Shown here one piece after another: positions 25,001-32,695 of a stretch of 64,000 nucleotides of DNA. The translations under genes and the position numbers were made by a program. The notes below the pieces were generated by a model. It did not search any database and was not told the origin of the DNA. It saw only the letters and a program-made list of their open reading frames with translations. How positions within the stretch are numbered: the first letter of the stretch is position 1; each line of letters opens with the position of its first letter. The DNA is from an uncultured bacterium (GTDB lineage: Bacteria; Bacillota; Clostridia; Lachnospirales; Lachnospiraceae): positions 30,950 to 94,949 of the forward strand of contig CAJMQE010000003.1 of NCBI GenBank assembly GCA_905215405.1, in the 5' to 3' direction.

Positions 25001-27885
25001 CAGGAGATTCTACAGTAAAAGATTACTCTGCACAGGGAATGTATATGTCAGGAAAAGCACAGGCCCTTGGATCATGGGGCGAGTTCCTGCAGCAGTATTT
25101 TGATTCAGATGCTGTCACGGTCCAGAATTTTGCAAATGGCGGAAGAAGTTCCAGAAACTTTTTAAATGAAGGATCCCTGGATAAGATTTCGGAGAACATT
25201 GGCGAAGGAGATTATCTGATGATTCAGTTCGGTCATAATGACTGTGCAAATCAGGCGGGATATCTCGTCGATCGATATGTACCGCTGGGGGAACCGGATG
25301 AAAACGGAATTTATCCGGTAACGGCAGGGACAAAGGTCACAACACCAGCATCCTATCAGGATAAATATGGGGATTCCTATTATTCTTATGACTGTGGTGG
25401 TACCTATAAATGGTATCTTCTTCAGTACATCAATGCAGCAAGAGAAAAAGGTGCAACACCTATCCTAGTAACACCTGTATCAAGATTGTACTATGATGCA
25501 AATGGAAAGATTCGTTCTCATCATGATTCAACTGATACGACCACTGGAACACAGATAACTGAAAATGATGCATATGTGACAGCGGTAAGACAGCTGGCAG
25601 AGGAAGAAAATGTAATGCTTGTAGATGCATTTTCTATGACAAAAGATATGTATGAAACTGCATATGAAAACGACGCAGAAGCTGCAAATGGGACATCAAA
25701 GCTTGGAAATGATACGATGGGAATTGGAGATAAGACCCACAGTAATAAACTGGGTGGATTCCTGACGGCAGGTCTACTATCTGAATACTTACAAAAACAG
25801 GATCTTACGATTTCTGGATATGTTAAGATGCCATCCCAGGTAGCAGGAGAGAATCCGGATGGACAGCAGGTATTTACAGTAAATGGGAAGAACAAATTAA
25901 CAGCATATAGTGCAGATGGGGACGGAAAATTCCAGACTATCTCAGATTACTGGACCCAGTATGGACAACAGCTGATTGACACGATTGGTACCTATAAAAA
26001 GAGCGAACCGGCGTTCTGGATCGTAGGTGATTCTACTGTGAGTGAATTTAACGATCAGTATTATTATCCACGGTACGGATGGGGAACACAGATCTCAAAT
26101 TATCTGAAAGACGGATGTGAGGTTCACAATCTGGCTTTATCTGGAAGAAGTTCAAAGAGCTATACAGCTGACCCACAGTATCAGACGCTGATGGATGGTA
26201 TGCAGGATCAGGATGTACTTCTTGTCGGGTTTGGTCATAATGATGAAAAGGCGGAAGCTGAGCGGTATACAAATCCGAATGGAAGTTATACAGACAGCGG
26301 ATCATTTGCCAACTCACTCTATGTAAATTATATAGAGCCAGCGCAGAAAAAGGGAGTAAAGGTCGTTTTATGTACACCAATTGTAAGGAGAACGGCAACT
26401 GGAGAGTGGAGTAATTCCAATCTGCATATAACATCCGACAATGGTACATTTGCAGGAGGAGACTATGCTCAGGCAATCAGAGATCTTGGCAGTCAGCTGA
26501 ATATTCCGGTTGTGGATATGACTACATTGACAAAGAATTTATACGATCAGATGGGACCGGATGAAACAATTAATCTGCATGCATGGACATCATCTAAATC
26601 ATCTAGTGTTGATAATACACATACAAACATTTGGGGCGGCAGATACAATGCGTTCCTGATCACCAGTACTTTAAAAGCAATGAATGTTGCAGGAATTTCT
26701 GAGTATATTGTAAACGCAAGTGCGCCAGAAAAAGCGGATACTTTGGTTCCTAATCCTGATTATAAGGAGAGCAGTTATTCAAATAACCTCAAACAGAGTG
26801 AATTATGGAAGGATTCAGGAATCTGGAAAGGTACAGTCTTTGGAAATGTTGGCGGAGATCCGACAACGGATAACGATACATTGGAAAGTGATGCCAAAGG
26901 TAATGTTCATATTTCTGTAAGCAACAATAAAGGAAAAATCGCTTCTACAGCAGATGGAATTGCCATGTATTATTATAAAATACCGGCTAGTGCAACATTT
27001 ACATTGAAAGCAAATGCAAAGATCGCCCATCTGGAAGCAAATGATCAGGTATCATTTGGTCTGATGGCCAGAGATGATATGTATATTGATCAGAACAGTA
27101 CGGATCTGCTTGGAGATTATGTGGCAGCAGGACCGCTCAAACTGACAAAGACAGGAAATGTATGGAATTGTTTTGCACGTAAAAACGGAACACTGACACA
27201 GGGAGGCACCTGTAGCAATCCATTGACGGAACAGTCAGTGGTTCCACTTGAAATCAGCAGTACATCAGATGGATTTACCTGCAGGTTCAACAATGAAGAA
27301 GCGGTATCTGGTGGATTTGACTTTAAGCTGACCAAGGTGGACAGCGATTATATTTATGTCGGAATGTTTGTCGCAAGAAATGCGGATATTACATTTTCAG
27401 ATATTAGTTTGGTAGTCAACGGGGTGGAAGTTACAGGACAGAAAGAACAGCCAACAGACCCAAGTCAGCCGACAGACCCAAGTAAGCCGACAGACCCAAG
27501 TCAGCCAACAGACCCAAGTCAGCCGACAGACCCAAGTCAGCCAACAGACCCAAGCCAGCCGACAGACCCAAGTCAGCCGACAATTCCAAGTCAGCCAACA
27601 GTGCCAGGAAAGACGGAAGATTCAACGCAGTCGTCTGCGGGGGCAGAAACTTCAGCAACACAGGCAAGAACAGCAGCACAGGATTCTACAGAAACAGCAG
27701 AGCAGCAGGAAGGACAGACAGATCAGCAGTTGCAGGAAGAAAAAGAAAGTTCAATGAATGCACAGGAACAGAAATCTGCACAGACAGGTGACAGAACGAA
27801 TTTATATCTTTATATAGTATTTTGTGCAGCATCTATTGTTCTGATAATGGAACTGGAGAAAAAACATCGGAAAGAATTGAGATAA
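22039..27885 (+). CDS. Giant cell-surface pectin methylesterase with two rhamnogalacturonan acetylesterase-like SGNH domains
   Basis: Secreted, surface-anchored enzyme of 1,948 residues for de-esterifying pectin. A signal peptide (1 to about 43, ending GVLA-AE) leads to an N-terminal module (about 47-225, with VWDFGA) and Ig-like modules. The pectinesterase barrel (about 495-850) has Q685-D686 in GGQDTLY, D709 in DFIFG and R771 in GRPWG; the usual QAVAL glutamine is not kept (SAAMAVE). An Ig-like module follows. The first SGNH esterase (about 985-1255) has S991, GHND and D1231/H1234. The second (about 1325-1555) has S1332, GHND and D1525/H1528. A C-terminal beta module (about 1580-1795), PTDPSQ repeats, a Gln/Glu-rich stretch, QTGD, a membrane helix and a basic tail complete it. 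GGAGG lies 8 nt before the ATG at 22039. The fusion should remove methyl and acetyl groups together. Confidence 0.93.
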   Translation: MGKRRRWRKCARSMVSGILSVILAVVFCIGDISFTKSQGVLAAEGGKIDVWDFGAVEETDSQLYANHITQEDWNTCENVSDKGTFTAGTTTFGDLTITHNANDRLYSASTKNYGTSGLASTAYEDGYVAAGMYYCNGTGGPTRRYLSIEHVEAGDKINVYMAASNSASDNVCFLYIGDDGTQEDQQVFSNQPSKITFVAKYSGTYKIYTTTDGSAKPCFNRVERVPGVQVKGTVSKNKCDISDYHVLFTNNTTGVTTEAVLDGEQYTVVLAAGFTYTASLSMATGFGFTNATKQVTVGETDFVGGKQDVQLDVEPKSVYHFTGKITGIDAGYDRSGLSITMKAPEDSLADDVTMDINDDLSFDAVLEPDVTYTVELAGINDYRVVTGGTINDNQNHVEDIQVGRKPVYEVSGAFTGLDDQTAVTSLKFVNTPDQYEYEAQISGNGYHAQLRDGSYVAVAVVNGYNTKTHVVVNGGSVTKDLLFVSEDTTIKTIPRVADIYVGYPEKENNYETVGEAVAACQAMNPQSEDERVTVHIKPGTYREQIIINTPYLSFVNDEQGEVLLTWYYGIGYEYYSADQTGYYNTENAYDKYDKQTAAKWGCSTYLQNGAMGFRASGITFEASFNRYLTDEELEDGVTPSENGTISFERKYGADVTSRTATERSAAMAVEADQVSFQNCTFLGGQDTLYTGAGNNSSYYKNCKIEGNTDFIFGDGNVVFDGCNLSWKGYSDKAYAGVLTAAKDTAQYGYLFRNCTVTGNQDLNVGGGSFGRPWGAGAKVIFMNTKLAAADLIADAGWDSMSGKNPENANFGEYHTTVTDGSQEDISGRVTGVMTDEQAQNINVRNYFGVWTPACYEEETELNGFVTAPSVTDNGDINTPFPGHTLKVHYSLGEDNDKSDASVIRWYRVNDDQTETLVKSATANSDTTYQISSEDTGCHIKVVVVPELLSGKTGEAGSYMVEEKVRDGYEDPGTGSDINIGDGINIFLAGDSTVKDYSAQGMYMSGKAQALGSWGEFLQQYFDSDAVTVQNFANGGRSSRNFLNEGSLDKISENIGEGDYLMIQFGHNDCANQAGYLVDRYVPLGEPDENGIYPVTAGTKVTTPASYQDKYGDSYYSYDCGGTYKWYLLQYINAAREKGATPILVTPVSRLYYDANGKIRSHHDSTDTTTGTQITENDAYVTAVRQLAEEENVMLVDAFSMTKDMYETAYENDAEAANGTSKLGNDTMGIGDKTHSNKLGGFLTAGLLSEYLQKQDLTISGYVKMPSQVAGENPDGQQVFTVNGKNKLTAYSADGDGKFQTISDYWTQYGQQLIDTIGTYKKSEPAFWIVGDSTVSEFNDQYYYPRYGWGTQISNYLKDGCEVHNLALSGRSSKSYTADPQYQTLMDGMQDQDVLLVGFGHNDEKAEAERYTNPNGSYTDSGSFANSLYVNYIEPAQKKGVKVVLCTPIVRRTATGEWSNSNLHITSDNGTFAGGDYAQAIRDLGSQLNIPVVDMTTLTKNLYDQMGPDETINLHAWTSSKSSSVDNTHTNIWGGRYNAFLITSTLKAMNVAGISEYIVNASAPEKADTLVPNPDYKESSYSNNLKQSELWKDSGIWKGTVFGNVGGDPTTDNDTLESDAKGNVHISVSNNKGKIASTADGIAMYYYKIPASATFTLKANAKIAHLEANDQVSFGLMARDDMYIDQNSTDLLGDYVAAGPLKLTKTGNVWNCFARKNGTLTQGGTCSNPLTEQSVVPLEISSTSDGFTCRFNNEEAVSGGFDFKLTKVDSDYIYVGMFVARNADITFSDISLVVNGVEVTGQKEQPTDPSQPTDPSKPTDPSQPTDPSQPTDPSQPTDPSQPTDPSQPTIPSQPTVPGKTEDSTQSSAGAETSATQARTAAQDSTETAEQQEGQTDQQLQEEKESSMNAQEQKSAQTGDRTNLYLYIVFCAASIVLIMELEKKHRKELR
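27450..27605 (+). repeat. In-frame 18-bp repeats coding PTDPSQ
   Basis: About eight tandem 18-bp units encode Pro-Thr-Asp-Pro-Ser-Gln (one with Lys, the last ones PTIPSQ and PTVPGK). They form a flexible wall-spanning linker between the catalytic part and the C-terminal anchor. Near-identical units suggest recent expansion, so copy number probably varies between strains. Confidence 0.9.
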
Positions 27886-27891
27886 CTGCTT

Positions 27892-27917
27892 TAATTTCGT
27901 GGATAGTTGACCGATAT
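27892..27917 (+). promoter_or_regulatory. Sigma-D (flagellar) type promoter before the FliD-like gene
   Basis: TAAT (27892-27895), a 14-nt spacer, then ACCGATAT (27910-27917), against the sigma-D consensus TAAA-N14-16-GCCGATAT (one mismatch in each element). It is 74 bp before the ATG. No good sigma-A promoter overlaps it. Confidence 0.55.
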
Positions 27918-27990
27918 ATACATTGTTAAATAGTCAAGGATGAAAATAATATAGATTCACGGAAGAAAATGGAAAGGAGTACCATAAACG

Positions 27991-28695
27991 ATGAGAATAG
28001 TTGGAAATTATGGCGTATCACTGTTGGACTATCTGAACAGCGATTCGACATCTACAGTAGATTTTAGTGCCCTGCAGGGCTCTGGATTATCTGCTGCAGC
28101 CAGAAAAACACTCGCAGAGAATGGTATCAGTTATGGAAATGTTTCTTCTACTGAGAATTCCTCTGCAAATGATGAACTGTATACCAATATTGCTTCATCA
28201 GCAGAAAGCCTCAGAGAACAGTCGGTTCTACTGACCGATACAGAGGATGACTCACTGTTTACAAAAGCAGCATCATCTGGAGATACGAAAGATGTAGTGT
28301 CTGCAATTACTAGTTTCTTTGATCAGTACAACTCCATGGTAACAAACATGAAGACAATGGGCGGAACAGTCAATACCGCTTATACAAAGGAATTAAAAAA
28401 TGTACTATCTAAGAACAGTGAAGCACTTGAGAAAATTGGAATTACGGCGCAGGACGATGGAACTGTAAAGGTAGATAGTGATAAGCTTGCAAGTGCATCG
28501 CTGGACGATTTAAAGGCGCTGTTTTCTGGAAGTGATGGAATTACAGATACACTGTCAGTAAAAAGTATTTACATTGAGGCAAATGCAATATCTGCCAAGG
28601 CACAGAGCACTTACAGTTCTTCTGATTCTTATACAAAAGCAGGAAGTCTGTCACTTAGCAGTTCTTCACTTAGTAGCTTTCTGACGAGTATCTGA
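27991..28695 (+). CDS. FliD-like protein, short, probably flagellum-associated
   Basis: A 234-residue, Ser/Thr-rich protein without a signal peptide or membrane segment. Residues about 103-176 resemble the C-terminal part of the flagellar cap protein FliD: FFDQYNSMVTNMK, then LEKIGITAQDDGTVKVDSDKL, then LKALFSG. It is far shorter than FliD (usually over 400 residues) and ends in a run of serines. The upstream sigma-D-like promoter and AAAGGAG site support expression with motility genes. Export through the flagellar apparatus and a structural or regulatory role there are inference; a non-flagellar adhesin is the alternative. Confidence 0.65.
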   Translation: MRIVGNYGVSLLDYLNSDSTSTVDFSALQGSGLSAAARKTLAENGISYGNVSSTENSSANDELYTNIASSAESLREQSVLLTDTEDDSLFTKAASSGDTKDVVSAITSFFDQYNSMVTNMKTMGGTVNTAYTKELKNVLSKNSEALEKIGITAQDDGTVKVDSDKLASASLDDLKALFSGSDGITDTLSVKSIYIEANAISAKAQSTYSSSDSYTKAGSLSLSSSSLSSFLTSI

Positions 28696-28811
28696 TTTAA
28701 GACAGAGTATTTGGGAGTTGTTTGACATGACAGATGCTGTCTACATATGTGATGGAGAACGAACCTGAAAAGAAGTATTTTAGAACTTTAAGAAGAATAG
28801 TTACAAACAAT

Positions 28812-28874
28812 AAGACGGGTATTTGTCCGATGTCATGATTAGCCACATGACATCGGGCAGATCCCGTCTTTTTT
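28812..28874. terminator. Strong, probably bidirectional terminator
   Basis: AAGACGGG (28812-28819) pairs with CCCGTCTT (28863-28870). Inside, CCGATGTCATG pairs with CATGACATCGG. Six T follow on the plus strand. It lies between the FliD-like gene and the convergent LysR gene; the minus-strand T-run is weaker. Confidence 0.9.
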
Positions 28875-28894
28875 AGATCCTTGTTATGTAATTA

Positions 28895-29797
28895 TTATGC
28901 ACGTTCGGCTTCAATATGGGCCAGAAATGCTTTCGTAGCAAAAGATAATGTGGTCTGTGCACTATAGGCAAAGCATACTTCACGTGGCTTGATCGTCTCT
29001 GGCAGTTCAAGTACCTGAAGTTGTCCAGATTCGAGTTCTTCCTGGATAAATTGTCGAATAATACATCCGGCACCGAGTCCGGTCTTGGCAAAGTCAATCA
29101 ATAATTCCATACTATTGACTTCCATACAGTTTGTTGTATCAATATTCCAATGCATCAGATATTCTTCTGTATATTTACGGGTCAGATTTTTCTTGTCCAG
29201 AAGAATCAGATTGGCATGAGAAAGAAGTTCGGATTCGGTTATATTTTCCCGCTCCATCAGACTCTGAATATACTGAGGTGTCGCTGCGAACAGGTCGTCT
29301 AATTGTCCGATTGGAATACAATGCAGTTTCTTATTGTTGTCAGGCTGTGCAATCAGACCGATATCGATCTCTTTGTTTTCGAGAAGTGACACGGTATGAA
29401 TTGTTGACTGGCAGACGATCGTGACCTGGATATGTGGATGCGTCTGTACAAAGCTTTTCAGATATGGGAGCAGGATATGTTTGCACAGAGTGGAACTGAC
29501 ACCGATGCGAATATGTCCCATACCAAGATCGTGCATATGTTGTAGGGTTTCTTCACCTGCGTGAATCGTATCAAAAGCGTTGTGCAGATATTCATACAGG
29601 ATGCCACCTTCATTTGTCAGGGTGATCCCGCGTGCACCGCGGTTGAGCAGCTGGGTCCCGATTGCGTCTTCAAGCTTATGAATGGCTTTGCTGACTGCGG
29701 GCTGACTGATAAACAGTGTTCTTGCAGCACCTGATATGCTTTCAGCTTCTGCTACAGCTACAAATATATGATAAAGTGAAAGAGTATTGCTATCCAT
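28895..29797 (-). CDS. LysR family transcriptional regulator
   Basis: DNA-binding regulator of 300 residues. The N-terminal winged helix (about 1-60) reads YHIFVAVAEAESISGAARTLF, then SQPAVSKAIHKLEDAIG. The C-terminal periplasmic-binding-like effector domain spans about 90-295. It is the last gene of a five-gene minus-strand operon (siroheme protein, binding protein, permease, ATPase, regulator), starting 6 bp after the ATPase stop. It probably controls that operon. The effector is unknown; sulfur compounds are one possibility given LysR proteins such as CysB and the reductase in the operon. Confidence 0.92.
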   Translation of the reverse strand: MDSNTLSLYHIFVAVAEAESISGAARTLFISQPAVSKAIHKLEDAIGTQLLNRGARGITLTNEGGILYEYLHNAFDTIHAGEETLQHMHDLGMGHIRIGVSSTLCKHILLPYLKSFVQTHPHIQVTIVCQSTIHTVSLLENKEIDIGLIAQPDNNKKLHCIPIGQLDDLFAATPQYIQSLMERENITESELLSHANLILLDKKNLTRKYTEEYLMHWNIDTTNCMEVNSMELLIDFAKTGLGAGCIIRQFIQEELESGQLQVLELPETIKPREVCFAYSAQTTLSFATKAFLAHIEAERA

Positions 29798-29803
29798 TTC
29801 TTC

Positions 29804-30574
29804 TCATCCTTTCAGTGGTGTGAATAGATAATGCCTTGTGTTATCAACAGTTACAGTGGTACAGCGAATACGAAAGACTTCTTCAAGAAGACCAGTGTGA
29901 AGCACATTTTCAGGTGTGCCGGTAAAAAGAATACGGCCTTCGTGCATCAGTGCGATCCGATCACTGTACTGAAATGCAAGTCCAATGTCATGTAGAACCA
30001 TTATAACAGTTTTTTGTCTGCTTTTTAAGTGCTGGATCATATCCAGAATTTCAAACTGATAATTGATATCCAGATAGGTCGTCGGCTCATCCAGATACAT
30101 GATACCGGTGTCCTGAGCCATGAGCATCGCGATGTAGGCGCGCTGACGTTCCCCTCCGGAAATATCGGTCAGAACGGTTTGTGCCATTTCTGTGGAAATG
30201 CCAGCATGTGCAAGAGCATCCTGAATCATGGTCTGATCATTGTCGCTCAGTCTTCCAGCCAGTCCAAGATGTGGGTATCGGCCATGTTCAACAAGCTGCA
30301 TGACAGAAATAGGGGGGATAGGACGGTCCTGAGGCAGAAAGGAAATTGTTTTTGCAAGTTCATTTCGCTTATAATTACTTAAAGCCTTATTCTGAATTAA
30401 AATGTTGCTGTGATCCATGCCATATATACCTGACATAAGTTTTAAAAGTGTACTTTTTCCGCAACCATTTGGTCCGATGATCGTAAATACCTCATTATCA
30501 TGAATAGTAAGGTTGATATCGTGTAACACCTGGTGAACACCATAGGCATAGGATAGATGGTCAATCTGAATCAT
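29804..30574 (-). CDS. Iron/siderophore-type ABC transporter ATP-binding protein
   Basis: ATPase of the FecE/FhuC/BtuD group, 256 residues. Walker A is GPNGCGKSTLLKL (about 35-47), the signature is ISGGERQRAYIAMLMA, Walker B is GIMYLDEPTTYLD, and the switch His is in VLHDIGLAF. Its ATG overlaps the permease stop codon as ATGA, indicating translational coupling, and an AAAGGAGG site precedes it. It energises uptake of a metal chelate (siderophore, heme or cobalamin) by the adjoining permease; the exact ligand is unknown. Confidence 0.93.
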   Translation of the reverse strand: MIQIDHLSYAYGVHQVLHDINLTIHDNEVFTIIGPNGCGKSTLLKLMSGIYGMDHSNILIQNKALSNYKRNELAKTISFLPQDRPIPPISVMQLVEHGRYPHLGLAGRLSDNDQTMIQDALAHAGISTEMAQTVLTDISGGERQRAYIAMLMAQDTGIMYLDEPTTYLDINYQFEILDMIQHLKSRQKTVIMVLHDIGLAFQYSDRIALMHEGRILFTGTPENVLHTGLLEEVFRIRCTTVTVDNTRHYLFTPLKG

Positions 30575-31620
30575 ATCTGAAGGCCTCCTTTCTTTTGCAG
30601 TAATAAGAATAAAAAGAACGGACCGCCGATCAGTGACATGATAATGCCGACAGGCAGTTCATATGGTGCAAAGAGCAGTCTGCTGATGAGATCGCACAGC
30701 AAAACAAAGGATGCACCACAAAGGATACTGACGGGGATCAGCATGATATGCCGGTTGCCGACCAGCCTGCGTGCAATATGCGGAACAATGAGACCTACAA
30801 AACCGAGCAGACCGGAGAAGCTGACTGCACTTCCGGCTAGGATACTTGCAATCATGATCAGAACAAACCGAAGAAATCCGATATTGATGCCCAGACTTTT
30901 TGCACTGACGTCACCAAGTGACAGAATATCGATCTTTTGTGCAAGCATGAGCGCAAGGCAAATTCCAATAGCAATCAGAATCCAGGTGAAGGAAATGTTC
31001 TTAAAACCGATGCCGGAAAAGCCGCCAATCAGAAAGCTGGACGAATTGTACAGACTATCGGGATAAATTGTCTTGATGGTGTTCATTCCAGCAGTCAGAA
31101 TACTACTGATTGCGATACCTGCCAGTGTAATGGTGACCTTGCCTGCACCGGTCCTTGCTGCAATCAGATAGATGAGCAGGCTGGTCATGAGTGCGCCAGC
31201 AATAGCAGCAAATGGCATTATAGAGAGTGCCTGTGGAAATATTCCAATGATCAGAAGCGCAGCAAATCCACTACCAGCATTGACTCCTATGATATTGGGT
31301 GCAGCAAGAGGATTTCCTAGGACAGCCTGTATGATGACACCACTGACAGCAAGGGCCATGCCGGACAGTAATGCGGCTAGTGCTCTTGGAAGGCGGACAT
31401 AAAATATGATGCGGTATGCATAGGATGAATGATTTCCGGATCGTAGTGCGTCAAGAAAGCCGGAAAGCGATACATTGGTGGCACCAAATAAAATATTACA
31501 TAGAAAAGAGAAAAGTAGTAGAATTGAAAACAGGCAGAGAAGAATTAGATTTCTTCTCTGCTGTTTTTTCTTCCACTCATCGATTTGATTTGTTTGCATT
31601 CTGACAGATTTTTTTTTCAT
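30571..31620 (-). CDS. FecCD-family iron chelate ABC permease
   Basis: Membrane component of a class II (BtuC/FhuB-type) importer, 349 residues with about ten hydrophobic segments. Family blocks are visible: RLPRALAALLSGMALAVSG near residue 75, GNPLAAPNIIGVNAGSGFAAL, and LLGFVGLIVPHIARRLVGNRH near the C-terminus. It works as a homodimer with the ATPase encoded just downstream. AGGTGA precedes the ATG. The gene follows the binding-protein gene by 75 bp. Confidence 0.94.
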   Translation of the reverse strand: MKKKSVRMQTNQIDEWKKKQQRRNLILLCLFSILLLFSFLCNILFGATNVSLSGFLDALRSGNHSSYAYRIIFYVRLPRALAALLSGMALAVSGVIIQAVLGNPLAAPNIIGVNAGSGFAALLIIGIFPQALSIMPFAAIAGALMTSLLIYLIAARTGAGKVTITLAGIAISSILTAGMNTIKTIYPDSLYNSSSFLIGGFSGIGFKNISFTWILIAIGICLALMLAQKIDILSLGDVSAKSLGINIGFLRFVLIMIASILAGSAVSFSGLLGFVGLIVPHIARRLVGNRHIMLIPVSILCGASFVLLCDLISRLLFAPYELPVGIIMSLIGGPFFLFLLLQKKGGLQI

Positions 31621-31695
31621 TAGCTTTTCACCTGTTTCATAATTTTACCGATTGTATTCCTACAGTATTAGTCGCTGTAAGGCAGTTTCTGATTG

Positions 31696-32679
31696 TTACT
31701 CGAAAATGTCAGGATAGAGAATGTGAGCGATATATTCATAACTCTGATCCCATTTATTGTTCGGTTTGTAGTGGAAAAGATTCTTTGGAAGTACGACATA
31801 ATGTTCATTGCGAACAGCTTTTAGCTGACTCCAGGCAGGATTAGACAACATATTATTTTCCATAAAGGCAAGTGCTTTGCTTTCATCGCCCATGGTAAGA
31901 ACGAAAATGTAATCTGGATCTTCAGTAATCACTTCTTCTACACTCAGGTCTTCAAGCAGAGATGGGTGATTGTCCACTACATTATTACAGTGGAATTCAC
32001 TTAAGATCGCACCGGCAATCGTGTCTGTTCCTTTTGCCTTTACCCCGGAAGAATACGCACGGAGCAGCAGAACAGAGGGAGTGGAATCCGCTGGAATCTG
32101 GGATTTGATCGCTTCAATATGGGATCGGATATCTGCAACATTTTGCTGGTACAGGTCAGCACGATCGTTCACTCTGCAGAACTGCGTCATGACTTGATCG
32201 TAATCATCAAACGTGTCGATGGTAAAATATCCATATGAAATCCCCATGTTGTCCAGTGATGAGGCAAGATCCAGATGACTGGAAAGTGAAGCGGTCAGAA
32301 TCACATAATCAGGATTCAGAGCAACGATCTTTTCCAGGCTGGGAGCTTCTACAGTTCCAACAGCTTCGACATCATCCGAAAGAGAAAAGCTGCGGTCATC
32401 AAGGACATCCTGTGTGACGCCGACCAGCGATCCGCCGGAAAGCATCCAACACTCAGCAAAAGATCCATAAAGAGAGACAACACGCGCATTTTCTGGAAGT
32501 GTGACAGTATTTCCAAGGGAGTCTGTTATAGAGGTATCCTGTGTGTTCTCTGTCTGAGCAGCTCCGGATGACTGACTGGTATTACCAGCACAGCCACCTG
32601 TTATCAGAGCAATGGACAGACAAAAGCACAGTACGACAAAAATAGTGCTTCTTTTTTTCCAATTACTTTTTGTTTTCAT
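31696..32679 (-). CDS. Metal-chelate ABC transporter substrate-binding lipoprotein
   Basis: Surface lipoprotein of the FecB/FepB/BtuF fold, 327 residues. The lipobox is LITGGC with the lipidated Cys at 30, followed by a Ser/Gln/Thr linker. The mature protein has the family opening SLGNTVTLPENARVVSL, the middle LEKIVALNPDYVILTAS, and a conserved late block SVEEVITEDPDYIFVLTMG. It captures a metal chelate and delivers it to the FecCD-type permease. The specificity cannot be read from sequence. It starts 16 bp after the stop of the siroheme protein gene, so the two are translated from the same mRNA. Confidence 0.93.
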   Translation of the reverse strand: MKTKSNWKKRSTIFVVLCFCLSIALITGGCAGNTSQSSGAAQTENTQDTSITDSLGNTVTLPENARVVSLYGSFAECWMLSGGSLVGVTQDVLDDRSFSLSDDVEAVGTVEAPSLEKIVALNPDYVILTASLSSHLDLASSLDNMGISYGYFTIDTFDDYDQVMTQFCRVNDRADLYQQNVADIRSHIEAIKSQIPADSTPSVLLLRAYSSGVKAKGTDTIAGAILSEFHCNNVVDNHPSLLEDLSVEEVITEDPDYIFVLTMGDESKALAFMENNMLSNPAWSQLKAVRNEHYVVLPKNLFHYKPNNKWDQSYEYIAHILYPDIFE

Positions 32680-32695
32680 TTTAATTTTCCTATTC

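Noticed and set aside
27431..27679. Leu/Ala-repeat frame opposite the PTDPSQ repeats
   Set aside because: It is a shadow of the 18-bp repeat coding on the plus strand; low complexity and no start signals.
27926..27943. Rex operator TTGTTAA near the FliD-like gene
   Set aside because: Only the first half-site matches; the second half is poor.
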